Position numbers and translations under genes: made by a program. The notes below the pieces were generated by a model. It ran no database searches. It was not told the DNA's origin and saw only the letters and a list, made by a program, of their open reading frames with translations. 64,000 nt of DNA, from contig JBBRYA010000003.1 of assembly GCA_038238015.1 (NCBI GenBank), positions 45,685-109,684 on the forward strand. Reading direction: 5' to 3'. Positions within the stretch are counted from its first letter, which is position 1; every line of letters starts with the position of its first letter. The DNA comes from DASQFQ01 sp038238015. GTDB taxonomy: Bacteria; Actinomycetota; Thermoleophilia; Solirubrobacterales; Solirubrobacteraceae. Shown here in pieces: positions 24,762 through 32,950 of the stretch.

Positions 24762-25061
24762 ATGCCCTCGGTCGAGCTGGCTGCGACGGCCATCGCCGAT
24801 CTCGACTCCCTGATCCTGACCCACAGCCTTCCGGCCGACACGAAGCAGCGCCTTCGCAGGGCGCTGCGCCCGCTCGGGCAGTTTCCACGCATGGGACCAG
24901 AGCTGACCGGTCGCTGGCAGGGCTTCCGGTTCGTGCTCGGACCGTGGCGCTGGCTCCTCGTGGTCTACGTCTTCCTGGAATCCGAGGACCGCGTCGTCGT
25001 CGTCACGATCCAGGACGCGCGCTCGTCCAGCGCCGTCACCGCCGTGAGGGAGCCAGAGTGA
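24762..25061 (+). CDS. RelE/ParE-like toxin
   Basis: 99 aa. The small alpha/beta fold is recognisable: MPSVELAATAIADLDSLILT (helix 1), LRPLGQFPRMGPELTGRWQG (the L..FP..G.EL.G pattern), FRFVLGPWRWLLVVYVF (antiparallel strands with a central Arg) and VVVVTIQDAR. Members cut mRNA at the ribosome or act on gyrase; this cannot be decided here. The stop overlaps the start of the downstream GT4 gene (GTGA), so the toxin gene is translationally coupled to a glycosyltransferase, which is unusual. Confidence 0.78.
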   Translation: MPSVELAATAIADLDSLILTHSLPADTKQRLRRALRPLGQFPRMGPELTGRWQGFRFVLGPWRWLLVVYVFLESEDRVVVVTIQDARSSSAVTAVREPE

Positions 25062-26185
25062 GCCGCCCGCGCGTCGTGCAGCTGCGCGGCCACAACGTCA
25101 ACCCGTGGGACCTGCGGCCGCTGGAGCGGCTGGCCGAGGACTACCGGATCTCGGTGCTGCTCACGGGCTCGAACCTGCACCGCACCGAGGGCCTTGACCT
25201 CGAGCTCGTCCCGGCGCGCACCCCGCGCGACGTGCTGCCGGCGGGACGCGCGGCGGGGGCCGCGGCGTACGCGCTCGGGGAGCGCTATCTCGGCCTGCGC
25301 GAGCGCATCGCGGGCGCCGACGTCGTCCACGCGGCGGAGATCGGCACCTGGTTCAGCGCGCAGGCGGCGGGGCTGCGCGACGCGCTCGGCTTCAGGCTCG
25401 TGCTCACGGTGTGGGAGACGATCGCGTGGCGCGACGCGTACCGCTGGCGGCGCGAGCGCGCCTACCGCCGCGCGGTGCTCGGCAAGGTCGACCTGTTCCT
25501 CCCGGCGACCGAGCGCGCGCGCGACGCGCTGCTGCTGGAGGGCGCGCCGGCGGACCGGATCGAGGTCTGCCCGCCGGGGATCGAGCTCGAGCGCTTCGCC
25601 GCGGCGGCGGCGGCGGGCGGCGACGGCGACGGCGACGGGCCGATCCTCTCGGCGGGGCGGCTGGTGTGGGAGAAGGGCCACCAGGACGTGCTGCGCGCGT
25701 TCGCGGCGCTGCGCGGAGGGCTGTCCGGGGAGCCGCGGGCGGACCTGCGGCTGCTGATCGTCGGCGACGGGCCCGAGGGCGCGCGGCTGCGCGCCTACGC
25801 CGCTGAGCTCGGGGTCGCCGAGCACGTCGACTTCCGAGCGACCGTGCCCTACGACGCGATGCCCGCGCTGTACGCGAGCGCCCGCTGCCTCGTGCTCGCC
25901 TCCCTGCCGGCGAAGGGCTGGGAGGAGCAGTTCGGGATGGTGCTGGTCGAGGCGATGGCCGCGGGCACGCCGGTGGTCGCGTGCGCGAGCGGCGCGATCC
26001 CCGAGGTGCTCGCCGGCGCGGGCGCGCTCGTCGAGCCGGGCGACTGGCGCGGGCTCGCGCGTGCGCTGGCCGACCCGCCGGCGCCGGCCGCGGACGCCGC
26101 TGCACGCCTCGAGCGCTACTCCGCCGCGGCGGCCGCCCAGCGCATCGGCGCGGCGTACGCGAGGGTGCTCGCGGGCCCGGGGTAG
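25058..26185 (+). CDS. GT4-family glycosyltransferase
   Basis: 375 aa from GTG 25058. VVQLRGHNVNPWDLRPLERL opens the acceptor half. VDLFLPATERARDALLLEGA and IEVCPPGIELERF close it. The donor half has ILSAGRLVWEKGHQDVLRAF, LLIVGDGPEGARLR and LVLASLPAKGWEEQFGMVLV, then EAMAAGTPVVACASGAIPEVL: the full GT4 (Glycos_transf_1) signature with E-x7-E. A Gly/Asp run (GDGDGDG) marks the interdomain linker. Cytoplasmic; donor unknown. It follows the RHH/RelE-like pair with a 4-nt overlap. Confidence 0.9.
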   Translation: MSRPRVVQLRGHNVNPWDLRPLERLAEDYRISVLLTGSNLHRTEGLDLELVPARTPRDVLPAGRAAGAAAYALGERYLGLRERIAGADVVHAAEIGTWFSAQAAGLRDALGFRLVLTVWETIAWRDAYRWRRERAYRRAVLGKVDLFLPATERARDALLLEGAPADRIEVCPPGIELERFAAAAAAGGDGDGDGPILSAGRLVWEKGHQDVLRAFAALRGGLSGEPRADLRLLIVGDGPEGARLRAYAAELGVAEHVDFRATVPYDAMPALYASARCLVLASLPAKGWEEQFGMVLVEAMAAGTPVVACASGAIPEVLAGAGALVEPGDWRGLARALADPPAPAADAAARLERYSAAAAAQRIGAAYARVLAGPG

Positions 26186-26217
26186 ACGCGGGCCTCCCAT
26201 CCTGGTTGGGTGGGCCG

Positions 26218-28164
26218 ATGCGCCGATGCGTCCTGCTCGCTGCAGTGTTCGCACTGACCCTCCTCGCCGCCGCGCCGGGCGCACAGGCGGTCACGACCTA
26301 CCGGGGGCAGTGGCAGTGCAACGACCGCGGGGCGGTGCGGTCCGTACCTGGCGCCGAGCTCGAGCTGTGGGGGCGCGGGTGGGAGTGGCTGCCGGTCGCA
26401 GTCGCCGGCCGGCGGGTTGCCCAGAGCCGAACCGCTGAGGACGGGACGTTCACCTTCCGGAGTCCGAGCGATCCCGACAAGTACTTCGCGCGGGTCGTCA
26501 TGCAGGACAACCGAGGGCTTCACGTCAGGCCCTCGATCGCCTTCACCGACTCCTACTTCGACTCGAGCCTGCTCGCGAACGACGTTCCGAGCCAGGACTT
26601 CGGCGGGATCCTGTCGGGCGGCGGCGCGCACTCGCCCGCCTGCGCGATCTACTCGGCCTTCCATGACGCCGACTCCGACTACCGGGCAGTCGTGGGGGCC
26701 GCGCCGCCGTTCTCGGCGCTGACCATCGACCTCGTCACGCCGTTGATCAGCGTTCCCGTGACCGTGCCCGGCTCGGTCCTGCTGCCGTTCAGCTACGACC
26801 TCGGCAGCACGCCCGGCCTCTCGACGGTCGCCCCACACGAGTACGCCCACGCCTTCCGGTACGGACTCGACGGGAACCTCGGCCACTACCTCCTCGACTT
26901 CGCCAGCTACGACTACACGCTCGTGCACCCGGCCTGCGCCCGGACGAACGAGGGCTTCGCGTTCAACGAGGGGTGGGCGCAGTACTGGTCGCGCGAGATC
27001 ACCGGCCAGCCGGACTGCCCTGGGGTGGCGAACACCGACTATCGGTACGAGGGGCGCGTGGCCGCGGGGCTCGCCGACCTCGAGGCGCGCTGCGCGGGGG
27101 GGAGCCGCGCGACGATGGTCGGCGTGCTCAGGGCCAACCCTGGCGTCATCCACTCCTTCGGGGCGTTCCGCGACCGCCTGACCTGTCCCGCGCCCGCGCC
27201 GGCTCCGGTGCTGCCGCACGCCTCGGGGCCGTTCCAGCCGGTCCTCGGCGCGGGGTTCGTGGCCGCGGCGCTGCGCGTCCAGATCCACGGGCTGAGCAAG
27301 GACATCAGCGCGCTGAACGGCCGGCTTCCGGCCGCGGCGCGGGCGGTCAGGCACGCGCCGCCCTGCCTGCACGTCCCGTGCCTGCGCACGCTCGCGGCCG
27401 AGACGCGCGCCCCTGGCCTGCGCGGCGAGATCGCGCTGGTGGGCCTGCAGCGCGCATCGCTTCGCGGGCTGCTGGTGCCGGCGACCAGGCAAAGACTGGG
27501 ATCGGAGAGCCCCAACGCGTTGTCGGTCGATCTCACTGCGCGCTCGCGGACCCTGTCACGCGCGGTGGCACGCAGCGGGCGCTCCATGCTCCGGGAGATC
27601 CTGCGCGGTGCGGCTCCGGTGCTGCGCCGCGATCACAGCCGCACCACGCGGCGCTTCGCCCGCCAGATGCGGGCGGAGCTCGCGCAGCTCGGACGGGCGG
27701 TCCACGGCGGACCGCTGCCGCCCAGCTTCGCGGCGTTCGTGGACCTGGCAGGGCCGCCCAAGCACGTCCCCGCGCGGTCCTTCCCTCCGTACGTCCCGGG
27801 CTTCCCGGCTGCACCCTCGCCGGCGCCGAACCCAACCGCGACCCCGAGCCCGACCCCCACGCCGGACAACCGGACGGCCACCCAGCTCACGCTGAGCTGC
27901 CCATCGAGCAGCTCGGGCGCAAAGCCCGTCGACATCTCCGGCAACCTCTCGCCGACCGTCGCCGGCGCGACGATCCACTTGAGCTACTCGGCGCCCAAGG
28001 CAGGGCAGAGCACCCGGAATGTGACCACCGACGCCAACGGCGACTACCACGACTCGTTCACGCCGACCTCGAGCGAGACCTACACGATCCAGGCCTCCTG
28101 GGACGGCGACAGCGGTCACAAGCCAGCGAGCTCACCGGCGTGCTCGGTGAACGTCACGCCCTGA
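26218..28164 (+). CDS. Secreted HExxH-containing protein with Pro/Thr linker and Ig-like C-terminal domain
   Basis: 648 aa. Residues 1-24 form a signal peptide (LLAAVFALTLLAAAPGAQA). A small beta domain follows (about 26-110, carboxypeptidase-regulatory-like: VAGRRVAQSRTAEDGTFTF). The motif HEYAHAF at 207-213 is HExxH, with FNEGWAQYW (Glu251) about 40 residues later, as in gluzincin metallopeptidases. A helical region, a Pro/Thr/Ser linker (about 527-552) and an Ig-like or bacterial Big-type domain (about 557-648) follow. It is probably exported and cell-wall or matrix associated. Substrate unknown; it might trim glycosylated surface proteins. I do not recognise a named peptidase family. Confidence 0.7.
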   Translation: MRRCVLLAAVFALTLLAAAPGAQAVTTYRGQWQCNDRGAVRSVPGAELELWGRGWEWLPVAVAGRRVAQSRTAEDGTFTFRSPSDPDKYFARVVMQDNRGLHVRPSIAFTDSYFDSSLLANDVPSQDFGGILSGGGAHSPACAIYSAFHDADSDYRAVVGAAPPFSALTIDLVTPLISVPVTVPGSVLLPFSYDLGSTPGLSTVAPHEYAHAFRYGLDGNLGHYLLDFASYDYTLVHPACARTNEGFAFNEGWAQYWSREITGQPDCPGVANTDYRYEGRVAAGLADLEARCAGGSRATMVGVLRANPGVIHSFGAFRDRLTCPAPAPAPVLPHASGPFQPVLGAGFVAAALRVQIHGLSKDISALNGRLPAAARAVRHAPPCLHVPCLRTLAAETRAPGLRGEIALVGLQRASLRGLLVPATRQRLGSESPNALSVDLTARSRTLSRAVARSGRSMLREILRGAAPVLRRDHSRTTRRFARQMRAELAQLGRAVHGGPLPPSFAAFVDLAGPPKHVPARSFPPYVPGFPAAPSPAPNPTATPSPTPTPDNRTATQLTLSCPSSSSGAKPVDISGNLSPTVAGATIHLSYSAPKAGQSTRNVTTDANGDYHDSFTPTSSETYTIQASWDGDSGHKPASSPACSVNVTP

Positions 28165-28193
28165 AGGTCCGGCCGTCCGGAACGGGCGCCGCC

Positions 28194-28199
28194 TAGACT
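28194..28199 (+). promoter_or_regulatory. -10 box TAGACT before the gene at 28210
   Basis: TAGACT ends 10 nt before ATG 28210. Confidence 0.45.
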
Positions 28200-28209
28200 C
28201 GCCGGCCTG

Positions 28210-28857
28210 ATGTCCTCGGTCTCGGCTCCCAAGCCCGCCGGCTACTACGGCCTCGAGCGCGCCGACGTCGTCGCCGAGCTGCCGCGGCCGATCGGGCGCG
28301 CGCTCGACGTCGGCTGCGGCGAGGGCGGCGTCGGCAGGGCGCTGCGCGCGGCGGGCGCGGAGTCCGTCAGCGGCATCGAGATCGAGCCCGCGGCGGCGGA
28401 GCTGGCGCGCGCCGTGGTCGACGACGTCTACGCCGGCTCGGTTGAGGACGCGCTGGCCTCCGGCGAGCTGAGCGGGCCGTTCGACACGATCTGCTGCTAC
28501 GACGTGCTCGAGCACCTGGTGGACCCCGAGCCGGTGCTGCGCGCGCTGCGCGAGCGCGCCGCCCCGGGCGGACGGCTGCACGTCTCGATCCCCAACGCGC
28601 GCCACTTCTCGCTGCTCTGGGACCTCGGGGTGCGCGGGACCTTCGGCTACGCGGAGTTCGGGCACCGCGACGCGACCCACCTGCGCTGGTACACCCGCCG
28701 CGACGTCATCGCGCTCGTCGGGCGCACCGGGTGGGACGTGCAGTGGGCGCTGGCAGACACCTTCCGCGGACGCAACCGCTACGCGGACCGCGCGACGTTC
28801 GGCCGCGCCCGCGAGCTTCTGGCGCTGCAGTGGCACGTGCTCGCGCACGCGGCGTAG
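28210..28857 (+). CDS. Class I SAM-dependent methyltransferase
   Basis: 215 aa. Motif I is ALDVGCGEGGVGRAL (about 31-45), the next strand ends in IEIEPAAAELA, motif III is FDTICCYDVLEHLVDPEPVL and the post-motif is APGGRLHVSIPNARHFSLLW. This is the Methyltransf_23 type found with O-antigen and capsule genes. TRRDVIALVGRTGW is the usual C-terminal helix. The TAG stop shares a base with the next GTG, so the gene starts an operon of three (methyltransferase, GT4, GT2). Probably O-methylates a sugar. Confidence 0.85.
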   Translation: MSSVSAPKPAGYYGLERADVVAELPRPIGRALDVGCGEGGVGRALRAAGAESVSGIEIEPAAAELARAVVDDVYAGSVEDALASGELSGPFDTICCYDVLEHLVDPEPVLRALRERAAPGGRLHVSIPNARHFSLLWDLGVRGTFGYAEFGHRDATHLRWYTRRDVIALVGRTGWDVQWALADTFRGRNRYADRATFGRARELLALQWHVLAHAA

Positions 28858-29957
28858 TGACGCGCGTCGCGCTCGCCTCGACGGGGGACCCGCTCGCGGC
28901 GGGGGCGTGGTCGGGCGTTGGCCCCGGCGTGGCGCGCGGGCTGCGCGCGCACGGCGTGGAGGTCGTGGGCGTCGACGCGACGCCGCCGCCGGGGCTGCGG
29001 GTGGCGGGGCTGGGTGCGGCGTTCGCGCGCACGCGCTCGCGGGTCGACGCGCAGTACACCGCTGCGCAGCACGAGCTGCGCTCGCGCGTGGCGGCACGGC
29101 GCCTGCGCTCGCGCGGGCCGGTCGACGGCGCCGTGCTCCTGGGCGCCGAGTTCGGGCTCCCCGACGGGGTGCGCTTCGTGACGCTGTCGGACCTCACGCT
29201 GCGCCAGGCGCGGGCCACGCACCCCGTCTTCGAGCAGCTGAGCGAGCACGTCTTCGCCTCCTGGGAGGACCGCCAGCGCGCGATCTACGCGCGCGCCGCC
29301 GCGTGCTGCGCCGCGAGCGCGTGGACGGCGGACTCGCTCGTGCGCGACTACGGGATCGAGCCGGCGAGGGCGCCGGTCGTCGGCTTTGCGCGCAACCACG
29401 AGCCGCCCGCCCGCGCCGGCGACTGGTCGCCGCCGCGCTTCCTGTTCGTCGGGCGCGAGTGGGAGCGCAAGCACGGTCCCGACGTGGTCGCGGCGTTCAC
29501 GGCGCTCGGCGTCCCCGGGGCGCGCCTCGACGTGGTCGGCGAGCATCCGCCGCTCGAGGGCGAGGGGGTGACCGGCCACGGGCCGCTGCGCCTCGACCGG
29601 CCCGGCGAGGCGGCGCGGGTCGCGGAGCTGTTCGCGGCGGCGACGTGCTTCGTGATGCCCTCCGAGGTCGAGCCGTTCGGCATCGCCTACGCGGAGGCGA
29701 GCGCCGCGGGCGTGCCGAGCATCGCCACGGCGGTCGGCGGCGCCGCGACGATCGTGACCCCGGAGTCCGGCGTGCTCGTCGCGCCGGGGGACCGGGCGGT
29801 GCTCGCGGATGCGATGCGGCGCCTCTGCGATCCGGAGCTGGCGCGGCGGATGGGCGAGGCGGCGCGTGCGCGCTCGGGGCTGTTCACCTGGGAGGCGGTG
29901 GCGGGGCGGCTCCTGCGCGCGCTCGGGCTCGGCGGCGAGGGAGCCGCGTACCTGTGA
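28857..29957 (+). CDS. GT4-family glycosyltransferase
   Basis: 366 aa from GTG 28857, overlapping the previous TAG by one base. The donor half is clear: RFLFVGREWERKHGPDVVAA, LDVVGEHPPLEGEGVTGHG, then CFVMPSEVEPFGIAYAEASA with AGVPSIATAVGG, the E-x7-E motif being EPFGIAYAE. The acceptor half has GAWSGVGPGVARGLRAHGVE and FVTLSDLTLRQARATHPVFE. The layout resembles GT4 enzymes acting on lipid-linked glycans. The stop overlaps the GT2 start (GTGA). Confidence 0.86.
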   Translation: MTRVALASTGDPLAAGAWSGVGPGVARGLRAHGVEVVGVDATPPPGLRVAGLGAAFARTRSRVDAQYTAAQHELRSRVAARRLRSRGPVDGAVLLGAEFGLPDGVRFVTLSDLTLRQARATHPVFEQLSEHVFASWEDRQRAIYARAAACCAASAWTADSLVRDYGIEPARAPVVGFARNHEPPARAGDWSPPRFLFVGREWERKHGPDVVAAFTALGVPGARLDVVGEHPPLEGEGVTGHGPLRLDRPGEAARVAELFAAATCFVMPSEVEPFGIAYAEASAAGVPSIATAVGGAATIVTPESGVLVAPGDRAVLADAMRRLCDPELARRMGEAARARSGLFTWEAVAGRLLRALGLGGEGAAYL

Positions 29958-30844
29958 GCTGGTGGGTGTGCGTGCTCAACTGGAACGGCCGGGAGGACAC
30001 GCTGCGCTGCCTGGCGGCGCTGAGGGAGGTCCGCGTCGTGGTGGCGGACAACGGCTCTGGTGATGGGAGTGTCGAGGCGATCCGCTCGGCGTTCCCGTCG
30101 GTGGCGCTGGTCGAGAACGGGGCGAACCTCGGGTTCTCGGGCGGGAACAACGCAGCGATCCGGTATGCGCTTGGGCAGGGTGCCGAGTGGGTGGTGCTGG
30201 TCAACAACGATGCGTCCCTGGAGGCGGGTGCTCCCGAGGCGCTGCGGGCCGCCGCGGCTCGGCATCCGCGGGCGGGCGTGCTCGCGGGCAAGCTCCTCGA
30301 CGCCGACGGGGGGCGCGTGCAGTGGGCGGGCCAGCGCGTCGCGCTGCTGACGGGGTACGCGGGGCGCCCGCGCGGGCACGGCCGCCCCGACGAATTCCCC
30401 TACCGGATCGAGGGCGCCACCGACCGCGCGGTGGGCGCGCTGATGGCGGTCTCGCGCGAGGCGATCGCCGCCGCCGGGCTCCTCGACGAGGACCTGTTCG
30501 CCTACGTAGAGGACGTCGACTGGTCGCTGCGCATCCGCGCCGCGGGCTTCGAGTGCGTCTTCGTCCCGGGGGCGCGCGCCGTGCACCGCGTCTCAGCCTC
30601 GACCGGCGGCGCCGCGGCCTCGACGCACACCGTCTACTACGGGGTGCGCAACACGATCGTCGTGGTCGAGCGGCATCGGCCGTTGGGGCGGGTGGGGACG
30701 TGGTTGCGGCGCGGCGCTGTTTTGGGCGCCTTTGCGTTGCATGCGGGGGTGGTGCTGCGGTCGAACGGCGCATTGAAGGCGGTCATGGAGGGGTACCGGG
30801 ATGCGCTCGCCGGGCGGTTGGGGGAGCGCGGAGGAGGGCGCTGA
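29954..30844 (+). CDS. GT2-family glycosyltransferase (rhamnosyltransferase-like)
   Basis: 296 aa. GT-A fold motifs: VCVLNWNGREDTLRCLAAL, VVVADNGSGDGSVEAI, LGFSGGNNAAIRYAL, VVLVNNDASLE (DXD-equivalent NND), GALMAVSREAIAAAGLLDED and FAYVEDVDWSLRIRAAGF. These match the WcaA/rhamnosyl-type GT2 group. The last 60 residues hold a weakly hydrophobic helix (AVLGAFALHAGVVLRSNGAL). The 3' end overlaps the convergent AbiEi/DUF559-like gene by 62 nt. Confidence 0.9.
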   Translation: MSWWVCVLNWNGREDTLRCLAALREVRVVVADNGSGDGSVEAIRSAFPSVALVENGANLGFSGGNNAAIRYALGQGAEWVVLVNNDASLEAGAPEALRAAAARHPRAGVLAGKLLDADGGRVQWAGQRVALLTGYAGRPRGHGRPDEFPYRIEGATDRAVGALMAVSREAIAAAGLLDEDLFAYVEDVDWSLRIRAAGFECVFVPGARAVHRVSASTGGAAASTHTVYYGVRNTIVVVERHRPLGRVGTWLRRGAVLGAFALHAGVVLRSNGALKAVMEGYRDALAGRLGERGGGR

Positions 30845-31709
30845 GCTCGCGTTCGAGGGTCGCGGCGTCCTCGTGGAGCTGGCGCCAGGTGATGCGGATG
30901 ACGCGCCAGCCAGATGCCTGGAGGCGGCGGTCGCGCGCGCGGTCGCGCTCGAAGGCCTGGCGGGTGCGGTGGAACGTGTAGCTGTCGAGCTCGGCGACGA
31001 GATTGTGGGCCGGCCACGCGGCGTCGACCTCGAAGCCCTCGACGATCGTGTTGACCGCGGGGCGAGGGAGGGCGGTGCCGGCGAGGAAGGCGAGGAAGGC
31101 GTCTTCGAGGTCGGAGCGGGTGAAAACCGGGTCGGCTCGCGAGATGAGGCTGATGCCGCGGGCTAGTGGGTGGCGAGCCACGAGCTCTGCGAGCGACAGC
31201 GGATCGGTGAGACGCTGGACCTCGGCTTCGTTGACAGCCTTCTGAAGGGCGTGTCGTGGCAGGACGGAGGCGAGGTCGAGCAGCGTCCTCGGAACGGTGG
31301 TGACGGGGATCCCGTTGACAGTCGTGACCTCGTCATCGGGAAGAACGGCGCAGTGAGGATGGATGCCCGGGCGGGGGTGGAGCTTGCGCCCAGCGGTGAC
31401 GTCGACCGTGGTGCGCGCGGTCGGACGGATGCCCAGAAGCGCCGCGCCGGCGTGGTGGCTTAGGACCGTCCCGGGGCCCGAGGCGAGCACCGCCGCCAGC
31501 CAGCGCCCGTGCCTGGACAGCACACGATGCCCGACGGCGTAGACGCCCCGGTGGACCGTGTGAAGCCGCCCGAGCTTGCGCCGGTGGTCGATCGCTCCGC
31601 GATCGAGCCCGAGCGCCACGAGCTGCGCCCGCGACACGACGCCGTGCTGGCGCTCCGCGAGCGCCGCGATCAGCCCATCCAGACCACGAGACCGCAGTTG
31701 TTCATCCAT
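30783..31709 (-). CDS. AbiEi-like HTH protein fused to a DUF559 (PD-(D/E)XK-like) nuclease domain
   Basis: 308 aa from ATG 31709. Residues 10-60 are an AbiEi_4-type winged HTH (IAALAERQHGVVSRAQLVAL, then LGRLHTVHRGVYAVG). Residues about 215-280 are DUF559, a Vsr-like restriction fold: Asp229, Glu240-x-Asp242, FHRTRQAFERDRARDRRLQA and GWRVIRITW. AbiEi proteins are antitoxins that bind inverted repeats at their own promoter; the DUF559 fusion is common in actinobacteria and its role is unknown. No AbiEii-like toxin lies next to it. A near-perfect 18-bp inverted repeat straddles the start codon. A GTG at 31739 is an alternative start. Confidence 0.8.
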   Translation of the reverse strand: MDEQLRSRGLDGLIAALAERQHGVVSRAQLVALGLDRGAIDHRRKLGRLHTVHRGVYAVGHRVLSRHGRWLAAVLASGPGTVLSHHAGAALLGIRPTARTTVDVTAGRKLHPRPGIHPHCAVLPDDEVTTVNGIPVTTVPRTLLDLASVLPRHALQKAVNEAEVQRLTDPLSLAELVARHPLARGISLISRADPVFTRSDLEDAFLAFLAGTALPRPAVNTIVEGFEVDAAWPAHNLVAELDSYTFHRTRQAFERDRARDRRLQASGWRVIRITWRQLHEDAATLERELSALLRAPPTARRAHPGTPP

Positions 31710-31730
31710 GTCATGAACAAGTGCGGTCTC
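31688..31730. repeat. 18-bp inverted repeat centred on the AbiEi/DUF559-like start codon
   Basis: Left arm GAGACCGCAGTTGTTCAT (31688-31705) and right arm ATGAACAAGTGCGGTCTC (31713-31730) are complementary at 17 of 18 positions with a 7-nt spacer. The minus-strand ATG (31709-31707) lies in the spacer. It could be an operator bound by the encoded winged HTH as a dimer, or a hairpin over the start codon in the mRNA. Confidence 0.8.
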
Positions 31731-31819
31731 GCCTCCCACACCCCGAGAATCCCACCCATCTCGCCACAGCGGGGCGCGCGGACGTCACAAGACCGCCACG
31801 CGACTGCGACAACCTTCCC

Positions 31820-32950
31820 TCACCGCTGCCGTTCGCCGCGCTTCACCTCGACCGCCCGCTCGTACACGTCCGCGGTCGCGCGTGCCGCGGCTCGCCAGGA
31901 GAAGCGGGCGGCCTGGGCCCGGCCGGCCTCTCGCAGCGGCTCGGGGTCCCGCAGGGCGCGGCGGATCGCGGCGGCTATGGACGATGGGTCGGCCGGGTCG
32001 AGCCAGACCGCCGCGTCGCCGGCGACCTCGCGCAGGACCGGCAGGTCGGAGCAGGCGACCGGGACGCCGCGGGCCATCGCCTCGAGCACCGGAAGGCCGA
32101 AGCCCTCGAAGCGCGTGGCGGTGACGACCACGTCGGCGGCGGCGTAGAGCGCCTCGAGCTCGTCCGCGCCGACCGCGCCGAGCAGCCGCACGGAGTCCGC
32201 GACCCCGAGCGCGACGGCGCGACCCAGGAGGTCCCCCGTATCGGTCCCATGGCCCGCCAGGACGAGCAGCGGCCGCGAGTCACCATCGAGAAGAGCCAGC
32301 CCCCCCACGAGCGCACCGAGATTCTTGTGGGGCAGATCCGACGCCACGCTCAACACGACCGCCCGGCCACCCGCCTCCAACTGAACCCCTCCTACCCAGC
32401 CGTCGTTGACGTTCGACAGAGCCGCCGGAACCGTCACCCCATTGGGCACCACCTGCACCCGCCCCTGCCCCAACCCCAGCTCAACCTCGAGGTCCGCCGC
32501 CGACGCCCGCGACACCGTGATCACCCGGTCCGCCCGCCGCGCGGCGCCCGCCACCATCGCGTCGGTCCCCAGCCGCAGCGGGCGCCCGAGCGTGTCGGGC
32601 AACCGCCGCCACAGCAGGTCGTGGACGGTCAGCACGCGCGCGAAGTCGCCGCCGAACGGCCCGAAGTTCGCCACGGAATGCAGCACGTCGACCCGGCCCG
32701 CGCGCCGCGGCAGCTTCACCAGCTCGCCAATAGCCCACGACGCGCGATCAACTCCGCTTGACGCAACGGGCACCACGAGAGCCCCTTCGCCCCACCACCC
32801 CTCACCCGCCGCCGTTTCGCGGTTGACGAAGCACACCAGCGCAAGGTCGGGCCGCTCGACCACCAGCCCGCGCACCAGCTCCCGCGCGTAGGTCTCGCGC
32901 CCGCCGGTCTGGCCGGGGACGAGGAACAGCAGGTCGAGCCCGACGATCAC
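31820..32950 (-). CDS. GT4-family glycosyltransferase
   Basis: 376 aa from GTG 32950, which overlaps the stop of the upstream GT2 (GTGA). VIVGLDLLFLVPGQTGGRET is the glycine-rich GT4 N-terminus. VDVLHSVANFGPF, VLTVHDLLWRRLPD and ADRVITVSRASAADL follow, then VVLSVASDLPHKNLGALVGG, LLVLAGHGTD, VVVTATRFEGFGLPVLEAMA and GVPVACSDLPVLREVAGDAA. The E-x7-E donor motif is present. It is the last gene of a four-gene minus-strand operon (GT2, DUF2304, GT2, GT4). Mannosyl- and rhamnosyltransferases share this pattern; specificity is unknown. Confidence 0.9.
   Translation of the reverse strand: MIVGLDLLFLVPGQTGGRETYARELVRGLVVERPDLALVCFVNRETAAGEGWWGEGALVVPVASSGVDRASWAIGELVKLPRRAGRVDVLHSVANFGPFGGDFARVLTVHDLLWRRLPDTLGRPLRLGTDAMVAGAARRADRVITVSRASAADLEVELGLGQGRVQVVPNGVTVPAALSNVNDGWVGGVQLEAGGRAVVLSVASDLPHKNLGALVGGLALLDGDSRPLLVLAGHGTDTGDLLGRAVALGVADSVRLLGAVGADELEALYAAADVVVTATRFEGFGLPVLEAMARGVPVACSDLPVLREVAGDAAVWLDPADPSSIAAAIRRALRDPEPLREAGRAQAARFSWRAAARATADVYERAVEVKRGERQR

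Noticed and set aside
25605..25640. GDGDGDG run in the GT4 gene as a calcium-binding repeat
   Set aside because: It is a short low-complexity linker between the two GT-B halves, not a repeated RTX-type motif.
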